The notes under the pieces were generated by a model. The model was not told the DNA's origin. It searched no databases and saw only the letters and a list, made by a program, of their open reading frames with translations. 64,000 nt of DNA, taken from positions 1 through 64,000 of the forward strand of contig CAJNCV010000011.1 in the NCBI GenBank assembly GCA_905221385.1. The letters run 5' to 3'. Made by a program: the position numbers and the translations under genes. Of this stretch, positions 8,298 through 18,913 are shown in pieces. Within the stretch, counting starts at the first letter, position 1. Each line of letters starts with the position of its first letter. This stretch comes from a bacterium. GTDB lineage: Bacteria; Bacillota; Bacilli; Lactobacillales; Streptococcaceae.

Positions 8298-9320
8298 CTA
8301 CACTTCCCACTTAAATACTGTTTTAAAAGCAGTATTTAGGTCGGTGGCAAAAACACGGTGAATGTCCTTGATTTCTCTCACTGGTTCTTCAATATAAAGA
8401 ATATTTTTCAAACGATTCGCAAACTTCTTGACTTCCATCATCTGGATGGCCTTCTCAAAATCAATGCGTCCTGAGCGAGATGAACCAACCAAGAGCAATC
8501 CTTTTTCTAAGGCATCTCGTGTATTGATATTGACCTTGTATTCACTCACTCCCATCATGAGAATCGTTCCCTGAGGGCGAATATAACGGATCAAGTCATT
8601 GATGGCTGGGCCTGTACCATCACCACCACAACATTCAAATCCATGATCAAAGGTCAAATCCTCTGGGATATTGTCCGTGATGTAGCACTCTTTTGCAAAA
8701 GAGAAGAGCTCCAGTTTTTCCCAATGGCGACCAATCACGATAATCTCTGCTTCTGGCAAGGTATAATTGATAATATTGGCAACCACAAAGGCCAAGCTAC
8801 CGTCTCCGATAACTGCAATGCGCTCTCGCTTGCTATGAGCGATATTCAAGAAACGATCCATGGCATGCATACCAACACTTACAAACTCGGTAATGGCAGC
8901 AACTGTATCTTCAATATCATTATAAGAAACAACTCGGTCTTTGGGAAGAGAAACAAACTCTCGCATAAAACCATCATAGCCACTAGATAGGAAGTAGGTC
9001 CCTGTCATGTAGTTCTCGTAGAATTCCTTGTTACTCTGCATAGGCGGTTGATTGGGAATCATAACTACCTTTTGACCAACTTCATAAGTACCAGTTGGAT
9101 CAGAAATAACAGTTCCACAAGACTCGTGAATCATAGCCATAGGAAGCTTTTTAGCCAATATCTTTGGATCACGTTTTCCTTGGTAGTAACGTTGATCAGC
9201 ATGACAAACCGCCATATAATTCGGACAGATAAGGATATGATTCTCCTGATCAATGTCCTCTTCTTGGTATTTTACATTGATAAACTTTGGTTTAGTCAGT
9301 TGATAAATTTGATTAATCAT
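8298..9320 (-). CDS. tarJ: Ribulose-5-phosphate reductase TarJ (zinc alcohol dehydrogenase family)
   Basis: This 340-aa medium-chain dehydrogenase reduces ribulose 5-phosphate to ribitol 5-phosphate with NADPH for teichoic acid synthesis. Zinc-type residues are seen in the CHADQRYY and MIHESCGTV segments, and a Rossmann core around IAVIGDGSLAFVVANI. I chose the ATG at 9320 (MINQIYQLTK), preceded by TAAGG and four bases after the tarI stop. A start at 9338 would overlap tarI. It pairs with TarI in one operon with the choline genes. Confidence 0.92.
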   Translation of the reverse strand: MINQIYQLTKPKFINVKYQEEDIDQENHILICPNYMAVCHADQRYYQGKRDPKILAKKLPMAMIHESCGTVISDPTGTYEVGQKVVMIPNQPPMQSNKEFYENYMTGTYFLSSGYDGFMREFVSLPKDRVVSYNDIEDTVAAITEFVSVGMHAMDRFLNIAHSKRERIAVIGDGSLAFVVANIINYTLPEAEIIVIGRHWEKLELFSFAKECYITDNIPEDLTFDHGFECCGGDGTGPAINDLIRYIRPQGTILMMGVSEYKVNINTRDALEKGLLLVGSSRSGRIDFEKAIQMMEVKKFANRLKNILYIEEPVREIKDIHRVFATDLNTAFKTVFKWEV

Positions 9321-9324
9321 AGCC

Positions 9325-10032
9325 TTAGTCTTTCTCAATCATGCTTTTCGCGATTTTCAAGTCTGTTACAGTTGTGATTTTAAGATTTGAATATTCCCCT
9401 TTTGCTAAGGCAACATCCTTCCCTTTGATGACAAAAATCTTACATGCATCCGTCAGGATTTCCTTTTCTTGATCAGATAAGGAACCATACAGATCCATGA
9501 AATCCTTGCAGCGGAATGTCTGAGGTGTTTGACCTTGATAGAGGTGAGCGCGATTTGGAATATCCGTGATAAAATGACCATTGGTACTTTCAACAATGGT
9601 GTCAACCGCTTCTACTACTGTGTCAACTGCATCATGATTTTGGGCCAGTTTGATATTGTCCTGAATCATGCGAAGTGTGATAAAGGGGCGAACAGAGTCG
9701 TGCGTAATCACGATATCTTCTGGAGTGATTGGACGGTAAGCATCAATAGCTTCAATGATTTTTTCAATACTGCTATTACGATCAGCACCACCTTTGGTAA
9801 TAATGATGCGATCCTTATGAAGAGAAAGATACTTGTCAACCAAGTCCTCAGCGTGTGACACCCAATCTCCATGAACTCCAACTACAATTTTTTCAATGCT
9901 TGGCTCCAAAACAAATTTTTCAATTGTGTGGATCAAAATGGGACGATCACCTAATTCCAAGAATTGCTTTGGTAAATTACTGATTCCCATGCGTGTGCCA
10001 GTTCCTCCGGCTAGGATTCCTGCATAGATCAT
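9325..10032 (-). CDS. tarI: Ribitol-5-phosphate cytidylyltransferase TarI
   Basis: This 235-aa IspD-like nucleotidyltransferase has the N-terminal AGGTGTRMG loop (residues 8-16) and a HDSVRPF motif. With TarJ it makes CDP-ribitol, the ribitol phosphate donor for teichoic acid units. IspD is the close alternative, but the TarJ partner and lic context decide. It is the first gene of the lic1 operon, which runs to licC with small gaps or overlaps. Confidence 0.93.
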   Translation of the reverse strand: MIYAGILAGGTGTRMGISNLPKQFLELGDRPILIHTIEKFVLEPSIEKIVVGVHGDWVSHAEDLVDKYLSLHKDRIIITKGGADRNSSIEKIIEAIDAYRPITPEDIVITHDSVRPFITLRMIQDNIKLAQNHDAVDTVVEAVDTIVESTNGHFITDIPNRAHLYQGQTPQTFRCKDFMDLYGSLSDQEKEILTDACKIFVIKGKDVALAKGEYSNLKITTVTDLKIAKSMIEKD

Positions 10033-10076
10033 ATATATTCTCCTTTAGTTTGTTCTAAAAAAACTCGTTCTCATCT

Positions 10077-10105
10077 ATTATATCACAATCTAAGCCTATC
10101 ATGAA
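10077..10105 (-). promoter_or_regulatory. Promoter of the tarI-tarJ-licABC operon
   Basis: On the minus strand TATAAT (10077-10082) is preceded by TGA, giving an extended -10 element. The -35 region (TTCATG, 10100-10105) is poor. It is 45 bp upstream of tarI. The IS1182 remnant begins only about 30 bp further on, so any more distant control sequence may have been lost. Confidence 0.65.
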
Positions 10106-10131
10106 AAAAAGACTGATAGTGATCTAGTTGA

Positions 10132-11604
10132 GTTGACTCTTTCCTGCCACAAGATCATCTCGTTTTTACGATTGAAAAAGTGGTGAATACCTTGGAGGAA
10201 CATTATTTCCAGGCCTTCTATCATGACTTTGGGCGCCCATCTTACCACCCTAAAATGCTCTTAGCTACTCTTCTATTTGCCTATTCACAAGGAATTTTCT
10301 CTGGACGAAAAATTGAAAAAATGATGATTGAAAATCTCGCTATGCGGTACCTAACAGGACAGTTGGTTGTCAGCTACCGCACCATCAATCGTTTTCGTAT
10401 TGCTAAAGGGATGGAAGAACTCATTCGTGATCTTTTTATTGACCTCAATCTTCGTTTAAAAATGGAAGAATTAGTGACCTTAGATTGTTTGTTTATTGAT
10501 GGGACTAAGATTGAAGCAAATGCCAACAAGTATAGTTTCGTGTGGAAAAAGGCAACGGACAAGTTCTCCACCAAACTTCAAGAACAGATACAAGTCTATT
10601 TTCAAGAAGAAATCACTCCTCTTATCCATCAAGCTATCGAACTGGATACACAGGAACCTATCTCCTCAGAGCAGTTGCTTGCATTCGCTCAAGTCCTTGA
10701 AGAAGAATTGGAAAAATTGAACCAGGACATTGAGGAGACACCCGTTAAAGGAAAGGACGAACGTAAAACTCAACGTCGGAGACTCAAGAAAGTCTTGCAT
10801 AAAGTCAAGGAGGATTTTTCAGTACGTGCTGAAAAATATGAGAGCTACCAGGAGACATTTGAAGGGCGTAACAGCTTTTCCAAAACCGATCCAGATGCCA
10901 CTTTTATGCGGATGAAGGAAGACTATATGAAAAATGGCCAACTCAAGGCTGCTTATAATCTTCAAATCGCTACTGAAAACCAATTTGTTCTTCACTATGA
11001 TGTCTTCTCAAATACGACAGCTCTTCTTCCCTTACTTGAAACCTATCCGCATGGCTTGAAGACAGTTGTCGCAGATGCTGGATATGGAAGTGAAGAGAAC
11101 CTCCTTCATTTAGATGAAAAGAAGGTGAACCATCTGATTAAATATGGTATATTTGATCAGAAACAGAAGAGGGGGTATAAACAGTCGGCTAGAAATTTAG
11201 CGAATTGGCATTATAATGACAAGGAGGATAGCTACACACATCCTGATGGTTGGTGCTATTGTTTTCACCATATCAAACATCAGAAAACACAGACGGACTT
11301 TCAACAGGAAATTAAGGTTTACTACGCTGATGAACCTGAATCAGCTCCTCAAAAGGGACTGTATATTAATGAACGCTATCAGCACTTAAAAACAAAAGAA
11401 TGCCAGGCGCTTTTATCTCCCCAAGGTAGACAGATTTTCGCTCAACGCAAGATTGATATGGAACCTGTCTTTGGGCAGATAAAGGCTTGTTTAGGTTACA
11501 AGAGATGTAATCTGAGAGGGAAGCGTCAAGTGAGAATTGACATGGGATTGGTACTTATGGCTAATAACCTCCTAAAATACAATAAGAGAACAACTCAAAA
11601 TTAA
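10132..11604 (+). pseudogene. IS1182-family transposase, 5' end missing
   Basis: The frame encodes most of an IS1182-type transposase: an N-terminal DUF772 region (YHPKMLLATLLFAYSQGI) and a DDE domain with candidate acidic residues in TLDCLFIDGTKIEA, VVADAGYGSEEN and IDMEPVFGQIK. Homology to the family begins at FLPQDHLVFTIEK (from 10141), but a TGA stands just upstream (10129-10131) and no ATG or RBS is found. The first possible starts are GTG codons at 10180 and 10183. The usual roughly 20 N-terminal residues are absent, so it is probably a 5'-truncated, inactive copy. The rest of the frame (about 474 codons) is open. Confidence 0.8.
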
Positions 11605-11643
11605 AAAGCTAGAGTTCCACTATTGGGAATCTCTAGCTTTTTT
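11603..11643 (+). terminator. Hairpin after the IS1182 transposase
   Basis: AAAAAGCTAGAG pairs with CTCTAGCTTTTTT across a short loop and ends in T residues. It is a factor-independent terminator, or part of the end of the insertion sequence. Confidence 0.7.
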
Positions 11644-11884
11644 GTGACTGAGAACTATTTTGTCTCAGACTCTTTTACTCGCAACATCAAGTCGCGTCCA
11701 TTGGAGCACAAAGTCGAATAAACTTGAAAAAAGCATAGAAAAGTCAACCTAAATCAATTCATTTTATTCCTTATAAACAGCATAAATGTCAGCAATCTCT
11801 CACTTAAAGTCAGCCGTAAACTAGAGATATAATTTACAAGGTATAGCTATTCTTCATTTGCTTTAGTATAAAGTATTTAGGAAA
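11643..11884. other. Intergenic region with no gene seen
   Basis: About 240 bp of AT-rich sequence follow the transposase. It contains one hairpin (CTGAGA and TCTCAG arms, near 11645-11671) but no convincing reading frame. Part of it may be the end of the insertion sequence. Confidence 0.5.
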
Positions 11885-11913
11885 TTGACAGCACAGTAAA
11901 AACATGCTATAAT
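11885..11913 (+). promoter_or_regulatory. Consensus promoter upstream of the ybaB leader
   Basis: TTGACA (11885-11890) and TATAAT (11908-11913) are exactly 17 bp apart, and TGC precedes the -10 box. This is a perfect extended-minus-ten promoter. Transcription would start near 11920, almost 390 bp upstream of ybaB. Confidence 0.9.
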
Positions 11914-11919
11914 TTACTG

Positions 11920-12230
11920 TGTATTAAAAGAGGAGAATACTGGTTTCTGCAAGGGTTGCTAATAAAACTTAGCAGATTGACATATCTTATAGAAATGATT
12001 TCTTTCAAATGAATTTGAAAGAAAAATAGCCTAGAAAGTGAGGTGGCCGCTTTTAAAATGAGGGAGAGGTGAAAATAACAAAATCACCACCCCTGACCTA
12101 CATCACTTCACTTTCAAGAGTAAATATAAGCCTATGACTTAAAGAACTCAATTCTTTTGTAGCTTAGGTATTAAAAACTCTCCTTTATTGAAAATGCACA
12201 AACGATACCACTCTATACGATACTTTTTAG
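11920..12230 (+). ncRNA. Candidate structured RNA or long leader ahead of ybaB
   Basis: The transcript from the strong promoter has no long ORF but several good hairpins. TGCTAA/TTAGCA lies near 11955-11975. A 12-bp stem TTTCTTTCAAAT/ATTTGAAAGAAA lies near 12000-12027. A long-range GAAAGTG/CACTTTC stem encloses a GGTG/CACC hairpin (12035-12117). An imperfect stem-loop with CCTA/TAGG and AAAGAA/TTCTTT arms lies near 12130-12175. AGGAG near the 5' end can pair with CTCCT near 12180. It could be an independent small RNA (6S RNA is one possibility I cannot confirm) or a regulatory leader. No clear terminator separates it from ybaB. Confidence 0.4.
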
Positions 12231-12308
12231 ATGGTAGTCACTTTTGCTCAAGAAAAACTATATCAGAGGATGAAACTCCCTGACGCAGAAAGGAATATAG
12301 AAACTATT

Positions 12309-12608
12309 ATGATGAACATGCAAAACATGATGAAGCAAGCCCAAAAACTAAAAAAAGACATGGACATTGCTCAAGCTGAATTAGCTGCAACTGAATTCAC
12401 TGGAAAATCTAGCCAAGATTTAGTCGTTGCAACTCTAACTGGTGATAAAAAGGTTGTTAAGATTGAATTTAAGCCTGAAATTGTAGACCCAGAAGACTTG
12501 GAGACTCTATCTGATTTAACTAGTCAAGCTATCAATCATGCTATTGACCAAATTAATGAGGCTGCTAAACAAAAACTAAGTGCTTTCTCAGGCGGACTAT
12601 CTTTCTAG
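12309..12608 (+). CDS. YbaB/EbfC-family nucleoid-associated protein
   Basis: This 99-aa protein starts [18 protein letters not shown], followed by a helical segment and the conserved core [19 protein letters not shown]. YbaB/EbfC proteins form small dimers that bind DNA and are thought to help organise the nucleoid. The reading frame is open back to 12231, but I chose 12309 because the family is about 99 aa and starts here. An AAGGA lies 14 bases upstream, which is rather far. It is often beside DNA repair genes in other Firmicutes, but not in this window. Confidence 0.88.
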   Translation: MMNMQNMMKQAQKLKKDMDIAQAELAATEFTGKSSQDLVVATLTGDKKVVKIEFKPEIVDPEDLETLSDLTSQAINHAIDQINEAAKQKLSAFSGGLSF

Positions 12609-12669
12609 TTCTATTGAGTTTTAACACTTATAACTGTTGGTTAACTGTATCAAAATTACATTCTATAAT

Positions 12670-12703
12670 AAAAGGAGAGGTTCTTTCTAGTTCCTCTCCT
12701 TTT
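12670..12703 (+). terminator. Terminator after ybaB
   Basis: AAAAGGAGAGG pairs with CCTCTCCTTTT around a short loop and is followed by T residues. It ends the ybaB transcript. Confidence 0.85.
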
Positions 12704-12814
12704 TATTGTTTAATTCCAAAAATTTCTGTTCACATATTGTAAACTGAAATTCAAACACTTTCCTACTTACTATTTTTATACTAGGTCTTAACGACTATAA
12801 ATGTAAAGTCTAGG

Positions 12815-14578
12815 CTAGAAATCAAAGAATTCCGTTGCTTTTTTTAACAGCAATTCCGTATACTCAGGATCATCTTGCGCGGTCGTTACTTGTAACTGAA
12901 CCATTTCAAGATCATCTGTAATCATTCCATCTGCTCCGAGCCGAACTGCTTTATCAAAAGCCTCAGAACCATTAACAGTCCAAACATAAAGCTTTTGTTC
13001 CGTATACCAAAGTTTAGTAACAAAGTATTCATCCAATGTTGAATACTCCATGGTATATCCTGTTGCCTTGGTTTTTGGGAAAATACTGTTATATGGTAGG
13101 ATGAAATAAACTGGAATAGTCGAATCATATTTCAGAACTTGGTCAATCACATGATAGTCTAGTGATTGCATCTGATGACCATACTGCTTGATAATCGATC
13201 CATACTTTTCTAGGAAACGTTCCATCATTTGTGGACTGTCTTTTTTACTGGTTTTGATTTCAATCAACAATCTTTGATGAAGTTCATTCGCGCGATTGAG
13301 ATAGTCATCAAAACTAGATATCTTGGTTCGATAGCCATTTTCAGAAATATCTAGCCCCGTCAATTCCTCTAGGGTCAAGTCTTGAGGATTAGCGTTAATA
13401 CCGGCCAAGTTCTTAAGATTGGCATCATGCATCATCACAAACTGACCATCCTTGGTCTCCTGCACATCCATTTCAATCAAGTCTGGCTTCAGTTGAGCTG
13501 TTTTTTCCAAAGACTGAACAGTGTTTTGTACACCATTTTTATTGCTTACTCCCCTATGAGAAATCACTAAAGGCGTGTTGGTATCAGGAGATTCCAGATA
13601 GATATAGCCTTCTAGCGCAAAAAAGATACTAGCACAGCCCATAACCCCCCACCTCATCAGATGATCTTTTTTTCTTCTTGGCATAATCTCCAGCTCCTCT
13701 CCTGTCAAAAAGGAGACAAATTTAACAAGGAAATAACTCAACGCCATATAGTGAACATTTTTCATCAAGACAAAGTTGATGAGACCAAGAATTAAAGATT
13801 CTTTCTGAGTGAAATTATCCATTACAAGCTGAGTAAATAGCAAAGGAAGCAATAACACAAAGAAGAAGAGATAAGTTTTTATAATAATGAGAAGCAAGTT
13901 CCAAGCGTAAAAAAGAACTTGTTTTTTTGTCTTTTGCAGACTATATTTCACCCCTTCTCTCACAGTTTTTCTTTCAAAGAGGATTTTCGGAAGGGCAAAC
14001 ATAAAGCGAACGGAAATATAAAGGAAAATCCAAGCAGATACAAAAATCATCAAGCCCACTAGCCAGTGCTTGTCTTCCAGGTAAGTCACGATAAAGTCTG
14101 GAATGACGATTTTATTTAAGTAATAAATTTTTAGAATTTTCCTGATAAAAGGAAAAAGCATGGCCACATAGAAGAAAACAAAGGCCATCTTGCAGAAACT
14201 CAAACGTTTCACAAATAGAAAACTCTGGTGAAATACTTTGCGACTGTATTCAATTAAGGTTCTCTTTTCGTGGTAGAGAAGGTGACGCGCCCCAATAAAG
14301 AGGAGGCAAATCTGGAAATAGGACACCAAAAGATTGATTACAATCAAGACGAGAAAGGCCAGACTGATTAAAGGAGAACTCGTGATAATGGCAGAAATAT
14401 TATTGTAAGAAATAAACAAATAGCCCGTCTGGCTGAGTAAAAGACCAGCAAGAAAAGAATTGAGAGGTAACCACAGATATTCCACCATCATGAAAATTAA
14501 GAAAAAGAGGAAGAGAACTTTATCTAGGTTGAGGTAAATTTTCCTAAAACCTAGTTTTTTAGGTTTTTCAGGTTTCAT
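12815..14578 (-). CDS. Membrane glycerophosphodiester phosphodiesterase
   Basis: This 587-aa protein has an N-terminal membrane domain (about residues 15-330, several hydrophobic segments, the GDPD membrane-domain type) and a C-terminal GDPD catalytic domain. Catalytic motifs are ISHRG, the EMDVQ segment and MMHD in the first part of that domain. The enzyme hydrolyses glycerophosphodiesters and may act on lipids or lipoteichoic-acid-related substrates at the membrane. I chose the ATG at 14578, five bases after AGGAG, rather than the GTG at 14584. The start lies close behind the exonuclease stop codon. Confidence 0.88.
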   Translation of the reverse strand: MKPEKPKKLGFRKIYLNLDKVLFLFFLIFMMVEYLWLPLNSFLAGLLLSQTGYLFISYNNISAIITSSPLISLAFLVLIVINLLVSYFQICLLFIGARHLLYHEKRTLIEYSRKVFHQSFLFVKRLSFCKMAFVFFYVAMLFPFIRKILKIYYLNKIVIPDFIVTYLEDKHWLVGLMIFVSAWIFLYISVRFMFALPKILFERKTVREGVKYSLQKTKKQVLFYAWNLLLIIIKTYLFFFVLLLPLLFTQLVMDNFTQKESLILGLINFVLMKNVHYMALSYFLVKFVSFLTGEELEIMPRRKKDHLMRWGVMGCASIFFALEGYIYLESPDTNTPLVISHRGVSNKNGVQNTVQSLEKTAQLKPDLIEMDVQETKDGQFVMMHDANLKNLAGINANPQDLTLEELTGLDISENGYRTKISSFDDYLNRANELHQRLLIEIKTSKKDSPQMMERFLEKYGSIIKQYGHQMQSLDYHVIDQVLKYDSTIPVYFILPYNSIFPKTKATGYTMEYSTLDEYFVTKLWYTEQKLYVWTVNGSEAFDKAVRLGADGMITDDLEMVQLQVTTAQDDPEYTELLLKKATEFFDF

Positions 14579-14586
14579 AAGCACTC

Positions 14587-15177
14587 CTAGTCTAGAAATT
14601 GAGATAAGTCTAGCCCACCAAAGGGATTCATGGATAGATTGCTCTGTTCTTTCAATAATAGCTTTCCTTCATCCGATTCTAAAAAGGCTTCGTAAACACG
14701 CGCTGTCATGCGGGCATCCTCTAAACTATTATGTGACTTCCCGTGAAAGCCTAAAAAATTCGCAACAGTTTGTAATTGAAGATTAGCTATGCCGTGTAAG
14801 TCAGAACTACGCCGTTCAAAAGCCTCATCATATAAATCAACCTTATACTGGTCATGATAATCAATACCATGCTCCAAAAGAATAGGCAAATCACTCTTAG
14901 CCGCATTGTAACCAACAATAGGTAAGTCGCCAACAAATGCTTGAAAGTCCTTTAAAACTTGTTCTACCTTTGGCGCATCTTTCAAGGTTTCAGCTGTGAT
15001 CCCAGTCAAACCATTGATAAAACTCTTCAATGGTGCTGTAGTATAAACATAAGAATCAAAAGCGGCACTTTCTTGTCCATCTTGAAAGCGGACTGCTGAT
15101 ACTTGAATTAAATGGGTAACCCCCTCGTGTTGATTGAATTCCAAATCAAAGGCGATATAATCTCTTAATTTTTCCAT
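14587..15177 (-). CDS. DEDDh 3'-5' exonuclease (DNA polymerase III epsilon-like)
   Basis: This 196-aa protein contains the DEDDh motifs AFDLEF (Exo I), VGYNAAKSDLP (Exo II) and SHNSLEDA (Exo III with His and Asp). It is a stand-alone 3'-5' exonuclease; whether it acts in proofreading, repair or RNA processing cannot be told. A GAGGT RBS precedes the ATG. It is co-directional with the GDPD gene eight bases downstream. Confidence 0.87.
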   Translation of the reverse strand: MEKLRDYIAFDLEFNQHEGVTHLIQVSAVRFQDGQESAAFDSYVYTTAPLKSFINGLTGITAETLKDAPKVEQVLKDFQAFVGDLPIVGYNAAKSDLPILLEHGIDYHDQYKVDLYDEAFERRSSDLHGIANLQLQTVANFLGFHGKSHNSLEDARMTARVYEAFLESDEGKLLLKEQSNLSMNPFGGLDLSQFLD

Positions 15178-15218
15178 TATTTACCTCAATTACTACCCAA
15201 ACTAAACTATAAATAATA

Positions 15219-15260
15219 AAAGAAGCCATTAGGTTAGTGAGTAACCCAAACAGCTTCTTT
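15219..15260 (-). terminator. Terminator after rocS
   Basis: AAAGAAGC (15219-15226) and GCTTCTTT (15253-15260) form the outer stem, with GGTT/AACC inside. T-rich sequence follows on the minus strand. It overlaps the rocS stop codon. Confidence 0.7.
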
Positions 15261-15753
15261 ATTTTCCTCCAAAAAGGCGAGCAAAAAAGCCTTTTTTGGT
15301 TGCTTGGACTTCTTCTTTTGCTTGGTCCAACTCGAGTTTCAAGGTTTCTTGATCCTTCATGGCTTGAAGAGTTAACTGTTGCTGTTGGTCCAACTGTTTG
15401 TCCTTTTCAGCAATCTGGCGATCTTTGATACGCATCTGTTCATCTTTTTCTGATAACTGGCGGTCTTTTGCCTTGAGCTGCTCGTACAAACGAAGAATTT
15501 CAGCGTTTTTCTCATCGACCAAGATTTCCATCAGTTCACGTTGTTTGACATCATCACTGACTGGTTCATCCTCAAAAATCGTTTTTTTGTAGATTTCTTC
15601 TAGCTTAATCAGGCCACTTCGAGTAACTACAGTTACACCTTTGTCATTTTTTTTCGTGTCCTCTTCCGGAAGTTCTTTGACACGATTGTTGATTGCTTGA
15701 CGAGAAAGTCCTAAGACCTCTGCAATCTCACTGACGGTCATTTCAATACTCAT
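15259..15753 (-). CDS. rocS: Chromosome segregation regulator RocS
   Basis: This 164-aa protein has an N-terminal helix-turn-helix (MTVSEIAEVLGLSRQAINNRV), a long coiled coil (about residues 77-150, with repeated RQLSEKDEQ-type heptads) and a C-terminal amphipathic tail (KKGFFARLFGGK). This layout matches pneumococcal RocS, which binds DNA and the membrane and takes part in chromosome segregation and nucleoid protection. The neighbours macP, mtnN, Nudix and glmU are the same as in S. pneumoniae as I remember it. A plasmid-type DUF536 replication protein is the alternative family label. Confidence 0.83.
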   Translation of the reverse strand: MSIEMTVSEIAEVLGLSRQAINNRVKELPEEDTKKNDKGVTVVTRSGLIKLEEIYKKTIFEDEPVSDDVKQRELMEILVDEKNAEILRLYEQLKAKDRQLSEKDEQMRIKDRQIAEKDKQLDQQQQLTLQAMKDQETLKLELDQAKEEVQATKKGFFARLFGGK

Positions 15754-15829
15754 AATATCCTCTGAAACGTTTTCTAGCTTTTCTTTATTTAAATCTTATC
15801 ATAAGCTAGATAAACTGTCAAATTTCCGC

Positions 15830-16522
15830 TTAATCTAAGGCTTTTAAAAAGGCAAGTAAGACTTGGGCAGAACGACGTCCAGCTTCGATAATAAACTCAT
15901 CAAAAGAGATAGAGGCTTCGTGATTGGCATTGTCACTCATGGCACGAATGACTAGGAAAGGTAGGCCAAGAGCCTGAGCCGCTTGTGCAATAGCAGCCCC
16001 TTCCATTTCAACTGCTAAAACATCAGGGAAGTGGGATTTGATACTAGCAATCTTATCATCCCCAGCTATAAAGCTATCTCCTGTAGCAATCAAGCCTAGA
16101 TGCCAGGTCTGTTCTAACTGAGATAAGTTTTCTTTAATCCTAGCGATAAAGTTCTTATCGGATTCAAAGTAAAGAGGTTGACCAGCCATCTGACCATAAG
16201 CATAGCCAAAAGCAGTCACATCCACATCATGGTAAGCTAGTCTATCTGCAATCACGACATCACCAACAGCAATCCCTTCGGCAAGAGCACCTGCTGATCC
16301 TGTATTGATGATAGCTTCTACCTGAAAATGGTCAGCTAGAATAGCTACACTCAAAGCCGACATGACCTTTCCAATCCCACTCTGAACTAGGACAACTTCT
16401 GTCTTGCCAACAGAGCCAGTGTAGTAAGTATTTCCAAGGACTTGGACTTCTTTAGGTTTGTCCAAATTCTGAGTCAAATATACGAGTTCTTCTGGCATAG
16501 CAGCAATGATTCCAATTTTCAT
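15830..16522 (-). CDS. mtnN: 5'-methylthioadenosine/S-adenosylhomocysteine nucleosidase
   Basis: This 230-aa enzyme cleaves methylthioadenosine and S-adenosylhomocysteine, recycling methyl-cycle products and supplying the precursor for LuxS and AI-2. It starts MKIGIIAAMPEEL and carries the phosphorylase-fold signatures NTGSAGAL, VEMEGAAIAQ and IRAMSDNA. I chose the ATG at 16522, with AAGGA seven bases upstream. The upstream in-frame ATG at 16537 lacks an RBS. It follows macP directly. Confidence 0.95.
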   Translation of the reverse strand: MKIGIIAAMPEELVYLTQNLDKPKEVQVLGNTYYTGSVGKTEVVLVQSGIGKVMSALSVAILADHFQVEAIINTGSAGALAEGIAVGDVVIADRLAYHDVDVTAFGYAYGQMAGQPLYFESDKNFIARIKENLSQLEQTWHLGLIATGDSFIAGDDKIASIKSHFPDVLAVEMEGAAIAQAAQALGLPFLVIRAMSDNANHEASISFDEFIIEAGRRSAQVLLAFLKALD

Positions 16523-16537
16523 TTCAAGTCCTTTCAA

Positions 16538-16849
16538 TTACAAGAGTTTCATTGCCAACACTAACAAAATCAAAAGTAGGATGACTGCAAACAAGATGCG
16601 ATTGAGTTTCGAATTAAAAACATTTCTCTTAGTGTTTTCAATACGACGGCTTTTATGAATCGTTGGCTCTACTTCGATTGTAAGTGTATCTTGACTAAAA
16701 CCGTGGTCTCTAGAACGTGAATAACCAAAATGTTGTGAAGACGTTGGTAGGATCTTTGTTTCCTCATCATCTTGAAGAGGTGGTCCTGAGATTTTCTCAC
16801 CACGATTGGCACGTTCAATCATTTCGTCTGTTAATAAAGGTTTTCCCAT
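16538..16849 (-). CDS. macP: PBP2a activator MacP
   Basis: This 103-aa single-pass membrane protein has a cytoplasmic N-terminal part and a hydrophobic C-terminal segment (about residues 82-103). The [12 protein letters not shown] stretch places a Thr at residue 31, which corresponds to the StkP-phosphorylated Thr of pneumococcal MacP. MacP is a membrane-anchored cofactor of the class A penicillin-binding protein PBP2a. The position between the Nudix gene and mtnN agrees with the pneumococcal locus. Confidence 0.88.
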   Translation of the reverse strand: MGKPLLTDEMIERANRGEKISGPPLQDDEETKILPTSSQHFGYSRSRDHGFSQDTLTIEVEPTIHKSRRIENTKRNVFNSKLNRILFAVILLLILLVLAMKLL

Positions 16850-16860
16850 GGGTTGCTCCT

Positions 16861-17406
16861 CTATTTCTTTTGTAGTTCCCAGTACTGGATCGCCATAATG
16901 GTCTTGGCATCACAGATATGACCTGACTGGATCAGGTTCTTGGTTTCCTCTAGACTTACTTCTAGGACTTCCAAGGTTTCATCATCATCTTGTGGGCGAG
17001 GATTTTCCACCTTGATCAAATCACTAGCAAGGTAGAGTTTTAGTTTTTCATTACAAAATCCAATCGCAGAATAGAAATCGTACAACAGTTCTAACTTAGC
17101 CGTGTAGGCAACTTCTTCTTCCAATTCACGAAGTGCCGCTGCCATTGGATCAGCATTTTCACCAAGTTCTAGTTTACCAGCAGGAATCTCATAAGAAACC
17201 GCCTCAATAGCCTTTCTGTATTGCTTAACGAGAACGATTTTGTCCTCAGCTGTCACAGCTAGTACACAAACAGCTCCATTGTGAAAAATCAAGTCACGTT
17301 GGGCAGTACCCTTTCCTTCTGGTAGTTCCACCTGATCTTGTACCAGTTTGAAAATAGGACCTTGATAGATTTCCTTCCGACTAATCGTTTTTTCTTCAAA
17401 TTCCAT
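16861..17406 (-). CDS. ADP-ribose pyrophosphatase (Nudix hydrolase)
   Basis: This 181-aa Nudix enzyme has a complete Nudix box, [23 protein letters not shown] (shown here as a position range of about residues 77-99, with Gly, the catalytic REL and EE residues in place). ADP-ribose is the likely substrate by similarity to NudF proteins. It lies ten bases after glmU and eleven bases before macP. Confidence 0.88.
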   Translation of the reverse strand: MEFEEKTISRKEIYQGPIFKLVQDQVELPEGKGTAQRDLIFHNGAVCVLAVTAEDKIVLVKQYRKAIEAVSYEIPAGKLELGENADPMAAALRELEEEVAYTAKLELLYDFYSAIGFCNEKLKLYLASDLIKVENPRPQDDDETLEVLEVSLEETKNLIQSGHICDAKTIMAIQYWELQKK

Positions 17407-17415
17407 GACAAACTC

Positions 17416-18822
<1,407 letters not shown>

Positions 18823-18836
18823 TTATATTATACCAT

Positions 18837-18842
18837 AATTTA
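18837..18842 (-). promoter_or_regulatory. Extended -10 promoter of glmU
   Basis: On the minus strand TGG precedes TATAAT, giving an extended -10 box about 42 bp upstream of glmU. I see no good -35 box. Confidence 0.6.
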
Positions 18843-18913
18843 CTTCCTTAGGAGTAAACAAACAGAGAAATAGGGGAAAACATGCTAGTTCATTCATCTT
18901 TTCAACGTTTTCT

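Noticed and set aside
10060..10180. Terminal inverted repeat of the IS1182 copy at its left end
   Set aside because: I could not find a matching pair with the right end, in line with a truncated copy.
12030..12060. GGTGGCCGC resembling a T-box element
   Set aside because: The T-box core (AGGGTGGNACCGCG) is not matched, there is no antiterminator structure, and ybaB is not a T-box gene.
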